From Pseudanabaena galeata CCNP1313 (GTDB lineage Bacteria > Cyanobacteriota > Cyanobacteriia > Pseudanabaenales > Pseudanabaenaceae): a stretch of DNA of 64,000 nucleotides. Both the position numbers and the translations under genes were made by a program. The notes under the pieces were generated by a model, which was given only the letters and a program-made list of their open reading frames with translations, was not told the DNA's origin and did not search any database. Position 1 is the first letter of the stretch, and every line of letters begins with the position of its first letter. Below, piece after piece: positions 44,678 to 52,767 of this stretch. The stretch spans positions 4,330,501 through 4,394,500 of the forward strand of contig NZ_CP112874.1 of the NCBI RefSeq assembly GCF_029910235.1. Reading direction: 5' to 3'.

Positions 44678-46321
44678 ATGAGTGAATTACCCGTAAATCC
44701 AGCAATTTCGGTATGGAATCGCCTCCGCAACCAAGAGATTAGTTGCGAAGATGCACTTCAGCAATTAGTTGATAAACGAGGTGGGCTGCGAATTGACTTA
44801 CTGGATGAAGATGTGAACTATCGATTTTTTCATCACTTCGACGATCGCAAATCATTACCTCCTATTATTCCCTTATTGCTGTGGCATGGCTATTTTTATT
44901 TAGGCTCACCCCATCCCCTAACCAGCGATGAGATAAAAAAGATAAGTAACGTAACACTAACAGGAGTCAAAAATATATCTATTTCTCCTGAAAGTTATCT
45001 GTTATGGTTCCTCAGACAAAATCTCCCTGAAACCGACAATATTGCCGCACCAATTATCAATCCCCTCACAGGGGCAAATGAAGAAGCTCACTTAGATGAG
45101 ATCTCTGAAATTTACCTCTCTCAAGCCCTTGATCAAACCCATCGAATCAACGCCCTAATTTCTGTGGCTTTGCAACATCGTGCTAGTGACATTCACTTAG
45201 AACCTACCGAGTCAGGCTTGCGTGTACGCTATCGCATTGATGGTATCTTGCGGACAACCCGCATCTTACCTCCCGAAATAAGTCGCAAAACAATCGTGGC
45301 TCTTAAGGTAATGAGTAATATGAACATCGGCGAAAGCCGCCGTCCGCAAGATGGTCGAGTTACTCAACATTATATTACTGCTGATAATCTTGATTTAGAT
45401 TTAGACATGCGGGTTAGCACATTTCCTTGTGTGGGCGGGGAAAAGGCGGTAATTCGACTATTGCCACGTCACAAGATGCTGACAACAACCCTCGAAGATG
45501 TGGGCTTCACAGCACAAGCATTAACAATTTATCGCAGTTGGATATCGCAACCCCAAGGCTTAATCATCGTTACTGGACCAACGGGATCGGGTAAAACTAG
45601 TACTCTATACGCCACTCTGCAATTGTTAGCAACTGATAAAGTTAACATCGTTACGATGGAAGATCCCGTTGAATATAATTTATCAAATATCACCCAAGGA
45701 CAAGTGCAGGAAGTCGGAGGATTAACCTTTGCTTCTGGGCTAAGGTCAATTTTGCGTCAAGATCCTGACATCATTATGGTGGGAGAGATTCGAGATTTGG
45801 AAACTGCGGAAATTACAATTCGAGCGGCGATGACAGGGCATTTAGTGCTATCTACAATGCATACTAATGATGCAGTGAGTACCGTAGCACGATTAAAGGA
45901 TTTGGGGCTGCATCCCAGTTTGATTGCCGAATCTTTGTTAGGAGTTGTCGCACAAAGATTAGTAAGGAAAATCTGCTCCTTCTGTTCTGAATCTTATGTA
46001 CCCACAAAAGCAGAACTAAAGTTTCTCAATGTGACAGTACAGGAGGTTAAATATCAGGATTGGCGAACTGGAAGAGGATGTGAACATTGTTTTGGCTCAG
46101 GTTATTTGGGACGTGAGGCGATATTTGAATTACTCGATGTTACCCCTCAAGTACGCAAAATCATCACTGAAGGAACTCAATCGCAACTAGTTGAATACTT
46201 GGCAGGTCATGGTTATGAACCTTTTTATCATAGTGTGCGTAAGAAAATTTCCACAGGAGTAACCACATTGGAAGAATCCCTACGGGTACTACCCCGTCAA
46301 ATGTTTGATACAGAAACATAA
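44678..46321 (+). CDS. GspE/PilB-family secretion or pilus ATPase
   Basis: 547-residue hexameric ATPase. Walker A GPTGSGKTSTLY near 301, Asp box TMEDPVEYNLSNITQGQVQ, Walker B LRQDPDIIMVGEIRD and His box HLVLSTMHTNDA are intact, as are the tetracysteine zinc motif CSFC...CEHC in the C-terminal domain. The N-terminal 160 residues are diverged from standard PilB/MshEN. Cyanobacteria often carry a second PilB/GspE besides the pilus one; which system this drives is not shown. No pilT/pilC or gspF adjoin it. The gene is monocistronic with its own terminator. Confidence 0.88.
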   Translation: MSELPVNPAISVWNRLRNQEISCEDALQQLVDKRGGLRIDLLDEDVNYRFFHHFDDRKSLPPIIPLLLWHGYFYLGSPHPLTSDEIKKISNVTLTGVKNISISPESYLLWFLRQNLPETDNIAAPIINPLTGANEEAHLDEISEIYLSQALDQTHRINALISVALQHRASDIHLEPTESGLRVRYRIDGILRTTRILPPEISRKTIVALKVMSNMNIGESRRPQDGRVTQHYITADNLDLDLDMRVSTFPCVGGEKAVIRLLPRHKMLTTTLEDVGFTAQALTIYRSWISQPQGLIIVTGPTGSGKTSTLYATLQLLATDKVNIVTMEDPVEYNLSNITQGQVQEVGGLTFASGLRSILRQDPDIIMVGEIRDLETAEITIRAAMTGHLVLSTMHTNDAVSTVARLKDLGLHPSLIAESLLGVVAQRLVRKICSFCSESYVPTKAELKFLNVTVQEVKYQDWRTGRGCEHCFGSGYLGREAIFELLDVTPQVRKIITEGTQSQLVEYLAGHGYEPFYHSVRKKISTGVTTLEESLRVLPRQMFDTET

Positions 46322-46351
46322 ACGAAGGCGGCGCTCTACACCGCTTTCGTT
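46319..46351. terminator. Terminator after the GspE/PilB gene
   Basis: AAACGAAGGCGG and CCGCTTTCGTTT form an imperfect stem right at the stop codon. Confidence 0.65.
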
Positions 46352-46357
46352 TAATTG

Positions 46358-46500
46358 ACTGATGTTACTTGGAACCCTCACCCCCCAGCCCCCTCTCCCA
46401 TCAAGGGAGAAGGGGAGTAAGACTAATTTCTTGTTCCCCTCTCCCCTTTTGGGAGAGGGGCTAGGGGTGAGGGTCTTGGAAACTTCCACATAACATCAGT
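46358..46500. mobile_element. 143-bp MITE with perfect terminal inverted repeats and target duplication
   Basis: The ends ACTGATGTTA and TAACATCAGT are perfect 10-bp inverted repeats, flanked on both sides by the direct repeat AATTG (46353-46357 and 46501-46505), a likely target-site duplication. The interior is a C/G-rich inverted repeat (CCCTCACCCCCCAGCCCC on the left, GGGGCTAGGGGTGAGGG on the right) of a type common in many bacteria; read as protein it gives the familiar spurious LTPSPSP-type ORF. It lies 8 bp past the GST-like gene stop. Confidence 0.8.
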
Positions 46501-46508
46501 AATTGATT

Positions 46509-47720
46509 TCACGAAGAGAGAGAAGTAAAGTTAGTAGGATCTTGATCGCGCCGATGTCTGACGAGAATAGGTGGACTTTGCCGATCGCCTGCTAAAGCCG
46601 CAGTTTTCTCAAGTGATTCTCTGAGACGCTTTGCCGCATAAATCGACATGTCACGAGGTACGCTAATGCGATCGCGCAAATACCTCAAAGCAATATCAGA
46701 ATGAGGTGGTGGCGCACAATCTTCCCCAGTCATCATATTGGTTAAAGCACAACGTAGAGCTTCATCAAATAATTTATTATCTTCAGGATTGACTTTAATG
46801 ATATTGGCTCGATGTTTGATCACTCGGTGCAGTGCTTCTTGACGAGAGTTATTAGGTTCTGCATAAGTTACGTCGGGCAGTCCAAACCAAGAACCATGAT
46901 CCACTCGTTCCTTATTGATGAGCATCTGTGGTTCACCATTTTCATAGCAACCTCCCATTTGTGGTGGTAAGTCATGGGCATGGGTATGGAAGTCACTCTG
47001 AGTACCGCGATAGGTCAGACGACTTTCCATCGCATCAAACCAAGCTGACATGCGCGGATTAACTTCACGCATGGAGTAGCCTTTGTAATAGTAGAGGCTA
47101 GCATTCATCCGCTCAACATAGGGCGTAAAAATCACATCAGCAGTACCAAAGTCTCCCAGAAAATAGGGGCTAGGCGTACTTCCCAATACCGCTTCTACCT
47201 GCTGCATGACTTCAATAAACTGTTGACGATGGCGCTGCTCTTGAGCAGCAGAACTGACAGGACGACAGAGCCATTCACACCAAGCTCGAAATAGAATTCT
47301 TTCTAATCGTCTGACGGGAATTACTTGAGCATCAAGCATACCGTGCCTGAGAGAGCCAAACACCTTCTCTAAGGCAATCAAGATATCATCGCTTTCAGTA
47401 ATGATTTTTCCATCTAAGGCGATCGCAGGTAACATTCCTGAAGGCACAATCTGTTTGTACCACCTTTCCTTTTCGCCATAGCAAAACATAGTTACTTTTT
47501 CGATGCGATAGGGAATCTGTTTTTCCTCTAACCAGAGCCAAATCTTTTGACAGTAAGGACACCATGCATGATTGTCGCGATATAGTGTCACCCGTACATC
47601 GGCTTCGGTATGTCCAAATAGTCGTAGCCGTGCTTGTGAGTTAGTAGAACCATTGACAGTATCTATGTGGAAATCTGTAAGGGATTCTAATTCTGTCCAG
47701 TTTAGCGGAGCAATAGTCAT
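46509..47720 (-). CDS. Glutathione S-transferase-like protein with glutaredoxin-type CPYC
   Basis: 403 residues from ATG 47720 ([14 protein letters not shown]); the frame is open to 47816, but the extra N-terminus is unlikely. A thioredoxin-fold domain (~20-105) has CPYC in [11 protein letters not shown] and the cis-Pro loop in [12 protein letters not shown], followed by an all-helical GST C-terminal domain (~120-235) and a long extra C-terminal region of unknown fold (~240-403). The cyanobacterial GST-like proteins of this length are thought to act in redox/detoxification; the substrate is not known. It is convergent with the GspE gene. Confidence 0.85.
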   Translation of the reverse strand: MTIAPLNWTELESLTDFHIDTVNGSTNSQARLRLFGHTEADVRVTLYRDNHAWCPYCQKIWLWLEEKQIPYRIEKVTMFCYGEKERWYKQIVPSGMLPAIALDGKIITESDDILIALEKVFGSLRHGMLDAQVIPVRRLERILFRAWCEWLCRPVSSAAQEQRHRQQFIEVMQQVEAVLGSTPSPYFLGDFGTADVIFTPYVERMNASLYYYKGYSMREVNPRMSAWFDAMESRLTYRGTQSDFHTHAHDLPPQMGGCYENGEPQMLINKERVDHGSWFGLPDVTYAEPNNSRQEALHRVIKHRANIIKVNPEDNKLFDEALRCALTNMMTGEDCAPPPHSDIALRYLRDRISVPRDMSIYAAKRLRESLEKTAALAGDRQSPPILVRHRRDQDPTNFTSLSS

Positions 47721-47856
47721 AGAAACAGGCGTGATGATTGGGCAGGGTTTTAATCCATCATAGTGCCATAAATTGCGATCGCGACACTCACAGTCCTTTG
47801 CGCCAAAAATACACACTATAAAACTAAGCCCAATCAGATTAAATTGAAGCGGTTGC

Positions 47857-48018
47857 TCATAGCCGAGAAATTACCAAAGCAGGATGGTTGGCGATCGCAA
47901 TCTTGTAATTGGGACGATAGCGGATGCCATTGAGCATCAGTTTTTCCTGCATGGCGAGGGCGCTGGCGATCGTGTTGAAGTTTAGAGTACAATCAACCTT
48001 AGGATGACGCTTATGCAT
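47857..48018 (-). CDS. Small hypothetical ORF (53 aa)
   Basis: A 53-codon frame on the minus strand from ATG 48018 to TGA 47857, missed by long-ORF calling. Composition looks coding: [20 protein letters not shown], then [19 protein letters not shown], with GCGATCGC in frame. It overlaps the unused 5' extension of the 48046 antitoxin gene on the other strand. It may be a genuine small protein or a relic; no family was recognised. Confidence 0.35.
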   Translation of the reverse strand: MHKRHPKVDCTLNFNTIASALAMQEKLMLNGIRYRPNYKIAIANHPALVISRL

Positions 48019-48045
48019 CTTACTTTTTCGCTATTGAGTAAAATT

Positions 48046-48354
48046 ATGGCAAAGCTAACAGTTGACTTAGCAACTTCAGCAGATGTTTTGGGAACTACGC
48101 CCGATCGCTTTTTGGCATGGTTAAAGCGTGAATATTTGCATAGTTTGCTCTATTTCAACGATACGCCGCAGATTTCCATTTTTACGCTGGCAAAGATTCT
48201 GGATACTACGCCTAGAGAATTGGTTGATTTTTTAGAAGAAACCGACTTAGAGGATAGATTGGATTTACAGGATGCTCTAGAGGCGATCGCTGAGGCAGAA
48301 AGGTTAGGGGATCAACCAATTCCTTGGAACTCATTGGTGGGAGAGTTAGTTTAG
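48046..48354 (+). CDS. Antitoxin-like protein, partner of a truncated RelE toxin
   Basis: 102 residues from ATG 48046; the frame is open to 48004. An N-terminal DNA-binding-like half (DVLGTTPDRFLAWLKREYL, and IFTLAKILDTTPRELVDFL) and an acidic C-terminal tail ending in IPWNSLVGELV, as expected for the toxin-binding tail of a type II antitoxin. A RelE-like toxin begins in the next codon (48355) but is truncated after 33 residues. It is therefore probably an orphan antitoxin. Confidence 0.6.
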   Translation: MAKLTVDLATSADVLGTTPDRFLAWLKREYLHSLLYFNDTPQISIFTLAKILDTTPRELVDFLEETDLEDRLDLQDALEAIAEAERLGDQPIPWNSLVGELV

Positions 48355-48456
48355 ATGTCCTATGAAGTGCAAATATTGCCAAAGGCGGCACGACAAATAA
48401 AAGCTTTATCGATTAAAGCACGTCAGGATATATCACTTAAGATTCGATTATTTTAA
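48355..48456 (+). pseudogene. Truncated RelE/ParE-type toxin
   Basis: Starts immediately after the antitoxin stop (ATG 48355). The 33 residues begin MSYEVQILPKAARQIKALSI, the N-terminus of a RelE/ParE toxin, then meet a stop at 48454. The remaining two thirds of the family are absent. The break lies where the minus-strand 48437-49321 gene ends (20-bp overlap), so foreign DNA probably replaced the rest of the toxin. Confidence 0.7.
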
Positions 48457-49321
48457 GTAGAAGATCAGCAACTACAAGTTTCAATAGACGAGTAAGTTCT
48501 TCAAAATTTTTGATTCCAGATGGAAAAGGATGTTCGTCACTGGAACCATTATGTACGAGCTTATTGCGTACCTTATAGCAGGAAGTTACAAATTCACTTG
48601 GATATGAAATCCCCTTTTCAGTCAAATAGGCATATTCTTTGCCATCAAGATGAGTCTTAACAAGTTCTGCTACTGCTTCAGTAATAGTCTGTTTTTTCAA
48701 CTCTTGCGATAGGCGTTCTGAGATTGATTTTTTTTCAATATCAGAAATTGTGTCTGAATTCATGACAAATTGTTTAAGCTGATCTATTACATCACTTATA
48801 TTTTTAGATAATTTCTTTTTTTTAATAAGACTCTCTATTGCCGTTATTAATGTAAGAAACTGAGCGCGTACAGAATACTCGTAGTATGAATTACCGTAAA
48901 GCTCTAAAGCTAGTCTTTGCTTATCACTGAGTTTAGGATTTAAGTTCATGATAGAATCTAATTCATCTCTAAAGATCTCAATGGATCTAGATGCTAAATA
49001 AGTCGCACTTTTGAAACCAACATTTAGAACTATTGCGTCAGTTGCAACTACATCTACTTTACTTACTTTGACACCTATTCTCCATTTTGCTCCAAGCATT
49101 AATAAACAGTCTTTGAGGATATGACTTTCTTTTTGCGCTTCATCTTTATCCTCAAATTTGCCTACAGTTATTGCAAATTCATTAATCTGGTCTAAAGAGT
49201 CTTTTTTTAGACTTTCAAAAGATAAGAATTTACCTTTCAAGAAATTGAATTTTTGACAATCTAAATTATTCTCAAATATATTTGGACTATCAGTATGAAA
49301 AACAATACAGATTTTATACAT
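48437..49321 (-). CDS. HEPN-domain protein, ApeA-like (candidate defence RNase)
   Basis: 294 residues. The C-terminal half has a HEPN-like helical bundle: a helix near 150 (VRAQFLTLITAIESLIKK) and, near 252, RNKLVH, which fits the R-x4-H ribonuclease motif of HEPN toxins. The N-terminal ~130 residues are not recognised. The layout resembles ApeA-type abortive-infection proteins, where an N-terminal sensor controls a C-terminal HEPN nuclease. No GCGATCGC site was seen in this gene or the next one, and A+T is high, unlike its neighbours, so it is probably acquired. Its 3' end cuts a RelE toxin gene. Confidence 0.65.
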   Translation of the reverse strand: MYKICIVFHTDSPNIFENNLDCQKFNFLKGKFLSFESLKKDSLDQINEFAITVGKFEDKDEAQKESHILKDCLLMLGAKWRIGVKVSKVDVVATDAIVLNVGFKSATYLASRSIEIFRDELDSIMNLNPKLSDKQRLALELYGNSYYEYSVRAQFLTLITAIESLIKKKKLSKNISDVIDQLKQFVMNSDTISDIEKKSISERLSQELKKQTITEAVAELVKTHLDGKEYAYLTEKGISYPSEFVTSCYKVRNKLVHNGSSDEHPFPSGIKNFEELTRLLKLVVADLLLKIIES

Positions 49322-49418
49322 CCCTATCCTCTTAGGCTATTTTAGTTTTTATTAAATAAAGAATAATTTTTATTGTCTAATATTTTTCGTTTAAAAATCG
49401 AACTGATGCTTATCATCA

Positions 49419-49784
49419 TTACTTCAGTTGAGGATTATGATATTTTATCAATTCGTCACCCCATAGATGCAAGCCATATTTTTTCATATTCAAATCTCTA
49501 AGCTTTTTAAACTCTGGTGAGATTGGGCTTAAATGACCCAGCTTGTCAAAAGTCTCCTTCCCAGAATCATTTTCACACATAAAAAGCAGACCCAAATAAG
49601 CTTTTTGTATAGTTTTATTCTGACGAAGAAACCAATTTTTTTCAGCAATATTTACATCGAATCTTGCTTGAAGTACAACAAACTTGACAAAATCTTTTTC
49701 CCTAAAAAATAGTTCATCTTCGATATAGCGTTCTATCTCACTACGGTTGTCTTCACCAAAAAGCTTAGCGATAAAATCAAACAT
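49419..49784 (-). CDS. Hypothetical protein next to the HEPN gene
   Basis: 121 residues, basic and aromatic-rich (FDFIAKLFGEDNRSEIERYI, FFREKDFVKFVVLQARFDV), predicted mostly helical. It has no signal, membrane segment or recognised motif. It lies 97 bp upstream of the HEPN gene on the same strand, and both are HIP1-free and AT-rich, so they may be one acquired unit in which this is a partner or antitoxin. This is inference from position only. Confidence 0.5.
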   Translation of the reverse strand: MFDFIAKLFGEDNRSEIERYIEDELFFREKDFVKFVVLQARFDVNIAEKNWFLRQNKTIQKAYLGLLFMCENDSGKETFDKLGHLSPISPEFKKLRDLNMKKYGLHLWGDELIKYHNPQLK

Positions 49785-49874
49785 GAAGTATACCTACTTG
49801 ATTCAAAAACCAGATATTTCCTTTATTTTATTACAAAATCTTTAAATATGTTAATCCAAGACTTTAATATGAAT

Positions 49875-50093
49875 CGGGTTTGTGGGTGATGAGGGACGAT
49901 CGCTGTTCGATTTGAGGGAATAGGCGATCGGGTTTGTGGGTGGTGATTGGCGATGCTGTTTGATTTGAGAGAATAGGCAAGAGGGTTTTGTGGGTGACGA
50001 GGGGCGATCTCTGTTTGGGGTGGGGATTTAGGCGATCGGGTGTTGGGTGATGAGGGGCGATCGCAGTTTGAGGTGAGGGAATAGGCGATTATT
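49875..50093. repeat. 54-nt HIP1-rich repeat cluster R1 (4 units)
   Basis: Four tandem units of 53-55 nt. The consensus is CGGGTTTGTGGGTGGTGA, then GGGGCGATCGCTGTTTGATT, then GAGGGAATAGGCGAT. Unit starts are at 49875, 49929, 49982 and 50037. Each unit carries two GCGAT(CG) cores. It fills the gap between the 121-residue gene and the RelE locus. Confidence 0.85.
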
Positions 50094-50096
50094 CAT

Positions 50097-50357
50097 CTAA
50101 TCATAAATTTCTCTACGATGTCCGACCTGATGAATAATGACACTTTTTTGTGATTGGGCGATCGCATAAATAACCCGATAATCTCCAACACGCAGCTTAA
50201 AAAAGCTTGATAAATTGCCAGAAAGAGATAGAGGCGTAATTTGTTCAAAATTCTCGCCTAACCACTTAATTTTACGAGCTATCCGTATTTGATTAGTGCG
50301 ATCAATTTTCGCAAGATCCGCGATCGCCTCAGAAGTAAAATCAATGCTATAGCTCAT
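50097..50357 (-). CDS. RelE/ParE-family toxin
   Basis: 86-residue RelE-fold toxin: YSIDFTSEAIADLAKI at the N-terminus and LRVGDYRVIYAIAQSQKSVI toward the C-terminus, ending HQVGHRREIYD. Such toxins cleave mRNA at the ribosome or block gyrase (ParE); which one is not decidable here. The start overlaps the antitoxin 3' end by 11 bp. It belongs to the TA island. Confidence 0.85.
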   Translation of the reverse strand: MSYSIDFTSEAIADLAKIDRTNQIRIARKIKWLGENFEQITPLSLSGNLSSFFKLRVGDYRVIYAIAQSQKSVIIHQVGHRREIYD

Positions 50358-50556
50358 CCCAATTCAGCCCCAATGATTGCATAGTTTGAGCCGCAGGAAT
50401 AACAGTCGGTTGATGTTGTTGTCGTAATAAACGTTCCACAACCGATGCTTTTAACTTCTTACCTTCATCTAGATCGATATATTCTTCTAGCACTTCAATT
50501 ACAACTTCACGAACTAGTAAACGAAACTGTTCGGTAGTGAGTTCTTTTATCTGCAT
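50347..50556 (-). CDS. Antitoxin of the RelE locus
   Basis: 69 residues, helical and acidic, ending QSLGLNWDEL, typical of small cyanobacterial RelE antitoxins. It is upstream of and overlaps the toxin, the normal order (antitoxin first). The family is not otherwise identified. Confidence 0.75.
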   Translation of the reverse strand: MQIKELTTEQFRLLVREVVIEVLEEYIDLDEGKKLKASVVERLLRQQHQPTVIPAAQTMQSLGLNWDEL

Positions 50557-50611
50557 AGCACTAAGGATCTACTACTTGGGTTTAACTAATTTTAACTTAG
50601 CCGTCAATATA

Positions 50612-50682
50612 ATCGCTGTTTGATTTGAGATTTAGGCAATCGGGTTTTGTAGGTGGTGAAAAGAGCGATCGCTTTATTCTTG
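50612..50682. repeat. 54-nt repeat cluster R2 (about 1.5 units)
   Basis: AATCGCTGTTTGATTTGAG, then GGCAATCGGGTTTTGTAGG and GAGCGATCGC between the RelE and HicAB loci; it runs into the hicA 3' end. Confidence 0.8.
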
Positions 50683-50904
50683 TAGTAATTTGAAAAAAGT
50701 CTCTTTATCCACATCAATATCTTGAATCATTCCCATCAAAGTACCTTGTTTGATATCTTTCCCAGAATGAATTGGAACAACAACTCTTTTTCCCTGAATA
50801 TTTTTATAGATAGCATGACTCCCTTTTTGGCGATCGAAATGAAACCCCAACTTTTCGATAACTCTGATAAACTCCTTAGCCTTAACACTTGGAAAGTTGC
50901 TCAT
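50674..50904 (-). CDS. hicA: HicA toxin, copy 1
   Basis: 76-residue mRNA interferase of the double-stranded RNA-binding fold. The catalytic His sits in KGSHAIYKN (H30), followed by VVVPIHSGKDIKQGTL. It overlaps hicB by ATGA. It differs from copy 2 (53625) at only two residues (H22/Y22 and Q53/H53). Confidence 0.9.
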   Translation of the reverse strand: MSNFPSVKAKEFIRVIEKLGFHFDRQKGSHAIYKNIQGKRVVVPIHSGKDIKQGTLMGMIQDIDVDKETFFKLLQE

Positions 50905-51137
50905 ACCAAAACACTCAGAGGCTTAACAATTAAGTTTTCTCTAGGGATAGGCTGACTATCAGCTATTAAACTTTCAATATATAGCTCAATAGCTTCCGTA
51001 ATATTAGCGATCGCTTCTTCAAAAGTATCCCCCTGAGAATGACAACCTCTGAGAATAGGACAAAAAGCGTGATAACCTCCATCTTCTTCCTTTTCTAGAA
51101 GCACCGTATAGTTATATGCTTTTTTGCTGTTTTTCAT
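50901..51137 (-). CDS. hicB: HicB antitoxin, copy 1
   Basis: 78 residues with the partial RNase H fold of HicB: YTVLLEKEEDGGYHAFCPIL, GCHSQGDTFEEAIANITEAI. There is no C-terminal DNA-binding domain, so it is the short form. It is upstream of and coupled to hicA. Its protein sequence is identical to that of copy 2 at 53852-54088. Confidence 0.9.
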   Translation of the reverse strand: MKNSKKAYNYTVLLEKEEDGGYHAFCPILRGCHSQGDTFEEAIANITEAIELYIESLIADSQPIPRENLIVKPLSVLV

Positions 51138-51204
51138 ATATTCTTGAATTTTTTAAGATATCAATCTCTATATTTCATCTACTCGATCATAATTGATTTT
51201 TGTT

Positions 51205-51355
51205 GATTTAGGCGATCAGGTTTGGTGGGTGGTGAGTGGCGATCGCTGTTTGATGTGGGAAATAGGCGATCGGGTCTTGTGGGTGGTGATTGGCGATCGC
51301 AGTGTGGGGTGAGGAAAAGGCGATCGGGTGTTGGGTGATGAGGGGCGATCGCTAA
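51205..51355. repeat. 54-nt repeat cluster R3 (3 units)
   Basis: Three units starting near 51217, 51271 and 51325 (period exactly 54), between HicAB copy 1 and the MazEF locus. Confidence 0.85.
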
Positions 51356-51356
51356 C

Positions 51357-51680
51357 TTACAAACTTAAATCCATCGAAAAAATAATTGCTTTCTTGATTT
51401 GCGACATTACATCACTCGGCAAATCTCCCAACTTGCGTTCTAACCTTGCGGTAGGAATAGAAGCAATACCCTGAACATTAGCTATAGATGATTGATTGAG
51501 AAACTTCAAGTTAGGAAGTACGACCTCATACTCACTATTTCTATACTGAGTCGTCAATGGAACATAAATCACTAAAACTCTTGGAGGATTTGCATCATAA
51601 CGAGAAACAATGACAACAGGACGAGTCTTTGCAGCTATCCCTAAATCTGCTAACCAAACTTCACCCTGTTTAATATTCAT
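51357..51680 (-). CDS. MazF/PemK-family toxin
   Basis: 107-residue endoribonuclease of the MazF/CcdB fold: QGEVWLADLGIAAKTRPVVI, RYDANPPRVLVIYVPLTTQY and an SIPTARLERKLGDLPSD block. The start ATG overlaps the last codons of the 58-residue antitoxin by 11 bp. It acts by cleaving mRNA. Confidence 0.9.
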   Translation of the reverse strand: MNIKQGEVWLADLGIAAKTRPVVIVSRYDANPPRVLVIYVPLTTQYRNSEYEVVLPNLKFLNQSSIANVQGIASIPTARLERKLGDLPSDVMSQIKKAIIFSMDLSL

Positions 51681-51846
51681 CCAGCAAATCCAATACTTCC
51701 TGCTCCACAGAACGCGATCGCAAAATATCTAACGCATCCTGATCAGCTAAGTCAATTATTTCCAAAATGAACTGTCTCGCCAATTCAGCAACATCTGGCT
51801 GCCATCTGGCTAACTTTACATTTAATGTTTCCACCAAAGTATCCAT
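51670..51846 (-). CDS. MazE-like antitoxin (58 aa, below usual ORF cut-off)
   Basis: A 58-codon ORF from ATG 51846 to TAA 51670, immediately upstream of and overlapping mazF. Sequence features: VETLNVKLARWQPDVAELAR, then LEIIDLADQDALDILRSRS and an acidic tail VLDLLDEY. The position, size and acidic tail fit a MazF antitoxin; the fold is not a standard MazE AbrB barrel by eye. Confidence 0.75.
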   Translation of the reverse strand: MDTLVETLNVKLARWQPDVAELARQFILEIIDLADQDALDILRSRSVEQEVLDLLDEY

Positions 51847-51899
51847 TTTTACCTTTGCATAATGCGTCAGTTTAACCTAGATTAGCATATTTGTTAGTA

Positions 51900-52044
51900 T
51901 GCTATCGCTGTTTGGTGTTGAGGGAAATAGGCGATCGGGTTTGTGGATAGAGAGAGGCGATCGCTGTTTGATGTGGAGATTTAGGCGATCGGGTTTATGG
52001 GTGATGAGGGGCGATCGCTGTTTGATTTGGAGAAATAGGCGATA
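51900..52044. repeat. 54-nt repeat cluster R4 (about 2.5 units)
   Basis: Units start near 51936 and 51990 (period 54), preceded by a half unit. It separates MazEF from Phd-ParE; its minus-strand translation is the repetitive HKPDRL-type ORF. Confidence 0.85.
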
Positions 52045-52139
52045 GAGCGATAGATCTTTATGAAGAATCATAGAAATTGCGATCGCTAAGAAAGATCAGC
52101 TATCATTAAATTAGATCCGAATTAAGTGCTTTGACAACT

Positions 52140-52493
52140 ATGATCGAGCTAAAAAATATCCATTCCCTCAGCGACTTCAAGCGCAACGCCAAAGAATTTA
52201 TCGAACGCATTAAATCAACACAATCGCCTATGGTTCTAACCGTTAACGGTAAAGCTGAAGTCGTTGTCCAAGATGCTCATGCCTTTCAAGCAATATGCGA
52301 TCGGGCAGAGCAAGCCGAAGCCGAACTTCGCGCCCTGAAACTCGCAACACTACAACAAGACATTAACCTCGGAATTGCACAACTCAAAAATGGTGATTAC
52401 ACCGAATACGATTCGGACACATTACCCAATCTATTAGAAAACATTAAAAATCGTGGTCAAAAACGCCTAGCTAATAAAAATGAATCGATTTAA
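52140..52493 (+). CDS. Phd/YefM-family antitoxin
   Basis: 117 residues from ATG 52140 (TTG 52131 also in frame). The N-terminal Phd/YefM DNA-binding domain is clear (HSLSDFKRNAKEFIERIKS, MVLTVNGKAEVVVQDAHAFQ); the C-terminal tail is the toxin-binding part. The 14-bp overlap with the ParE toxin gives translational coupling. HIP1 sites in and near it match host DNA. Confidence 0.9.
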   Translation: MIELKNIHSLSDFKRNAKEFIERIKSTQSPMVLTVNGKAEVVVQDAHAFQAICDRAEQAEAELRALKLATLQQDINLGIAQLKNGDYTEYDSDTLPNLLENIKNRGQKRLANKNESI

Positions 52494-52767
52494 GATATCC
52501 CGACAAGCAGATCGTGACCTTGAGGATATGTGGGTATATCTTGCTCAAAATGATTCCCTAGCAGCCGATTTATTACTAGCAAAAGTCCTAGACAAGTTTC
52601 CTATGCTTGCACAGTTTCCAGAGATGGGTAGAGGCAGAAAAGAGCTTTCAGAAGAACTGCGTAGTTTCCCAGTTAAGCCATACATTATCTTCTACAAAAG
52701 AATGGAAACTTACATTGAAATTGTGCGTATTCTGCATCAGTCTAGAGATATTGAAAATCAGTTCTAA
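52480..52767 (+). CDS. ParE/RelE-family toxin of the Phd-ParE pair
   Basis: 95 residues with the ParE pattern: ISRQADRDLEDMWVYLAQND, then LDKFPMLAQFPEMGRGRKEL and YIIFYKRMETYIEIVRILHQ. ParE toxins poison DNA gyrase. The stop overlaps the 3' end of the convergent HEPN gene by 26 bp. Confidence 0.9.
   Translation: MNRFKISRQADRDLEDMWVYLAQNDSLAADLLLAKVLDKFPMLAQFPEMGRGRKELSEELRSFPVKPYIIFYKRMETYIEIVRILHQSRDIENQF

Noticed and set aside
46289-46489. 66-aa minus-strand ORF with LTPSPSP-type sequence
   Set aside because: It is the translation of the C/G-rich palindrome inside the MITE and of its flanks; this spurious ORF type is found in many genomes.
49875-50093. Possible CRISPR array
   Set aside because: Units are contiguous 54-nt tandem repeats that vary throughout; there is no constant repeat with unique spacers and no cas gene.
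51877-52071. 64-aa minus-strand ORF with repeated HKPDRL units
   Set aside because: It is the translation of 54-nt repeat cluster R4 and matches no gene.
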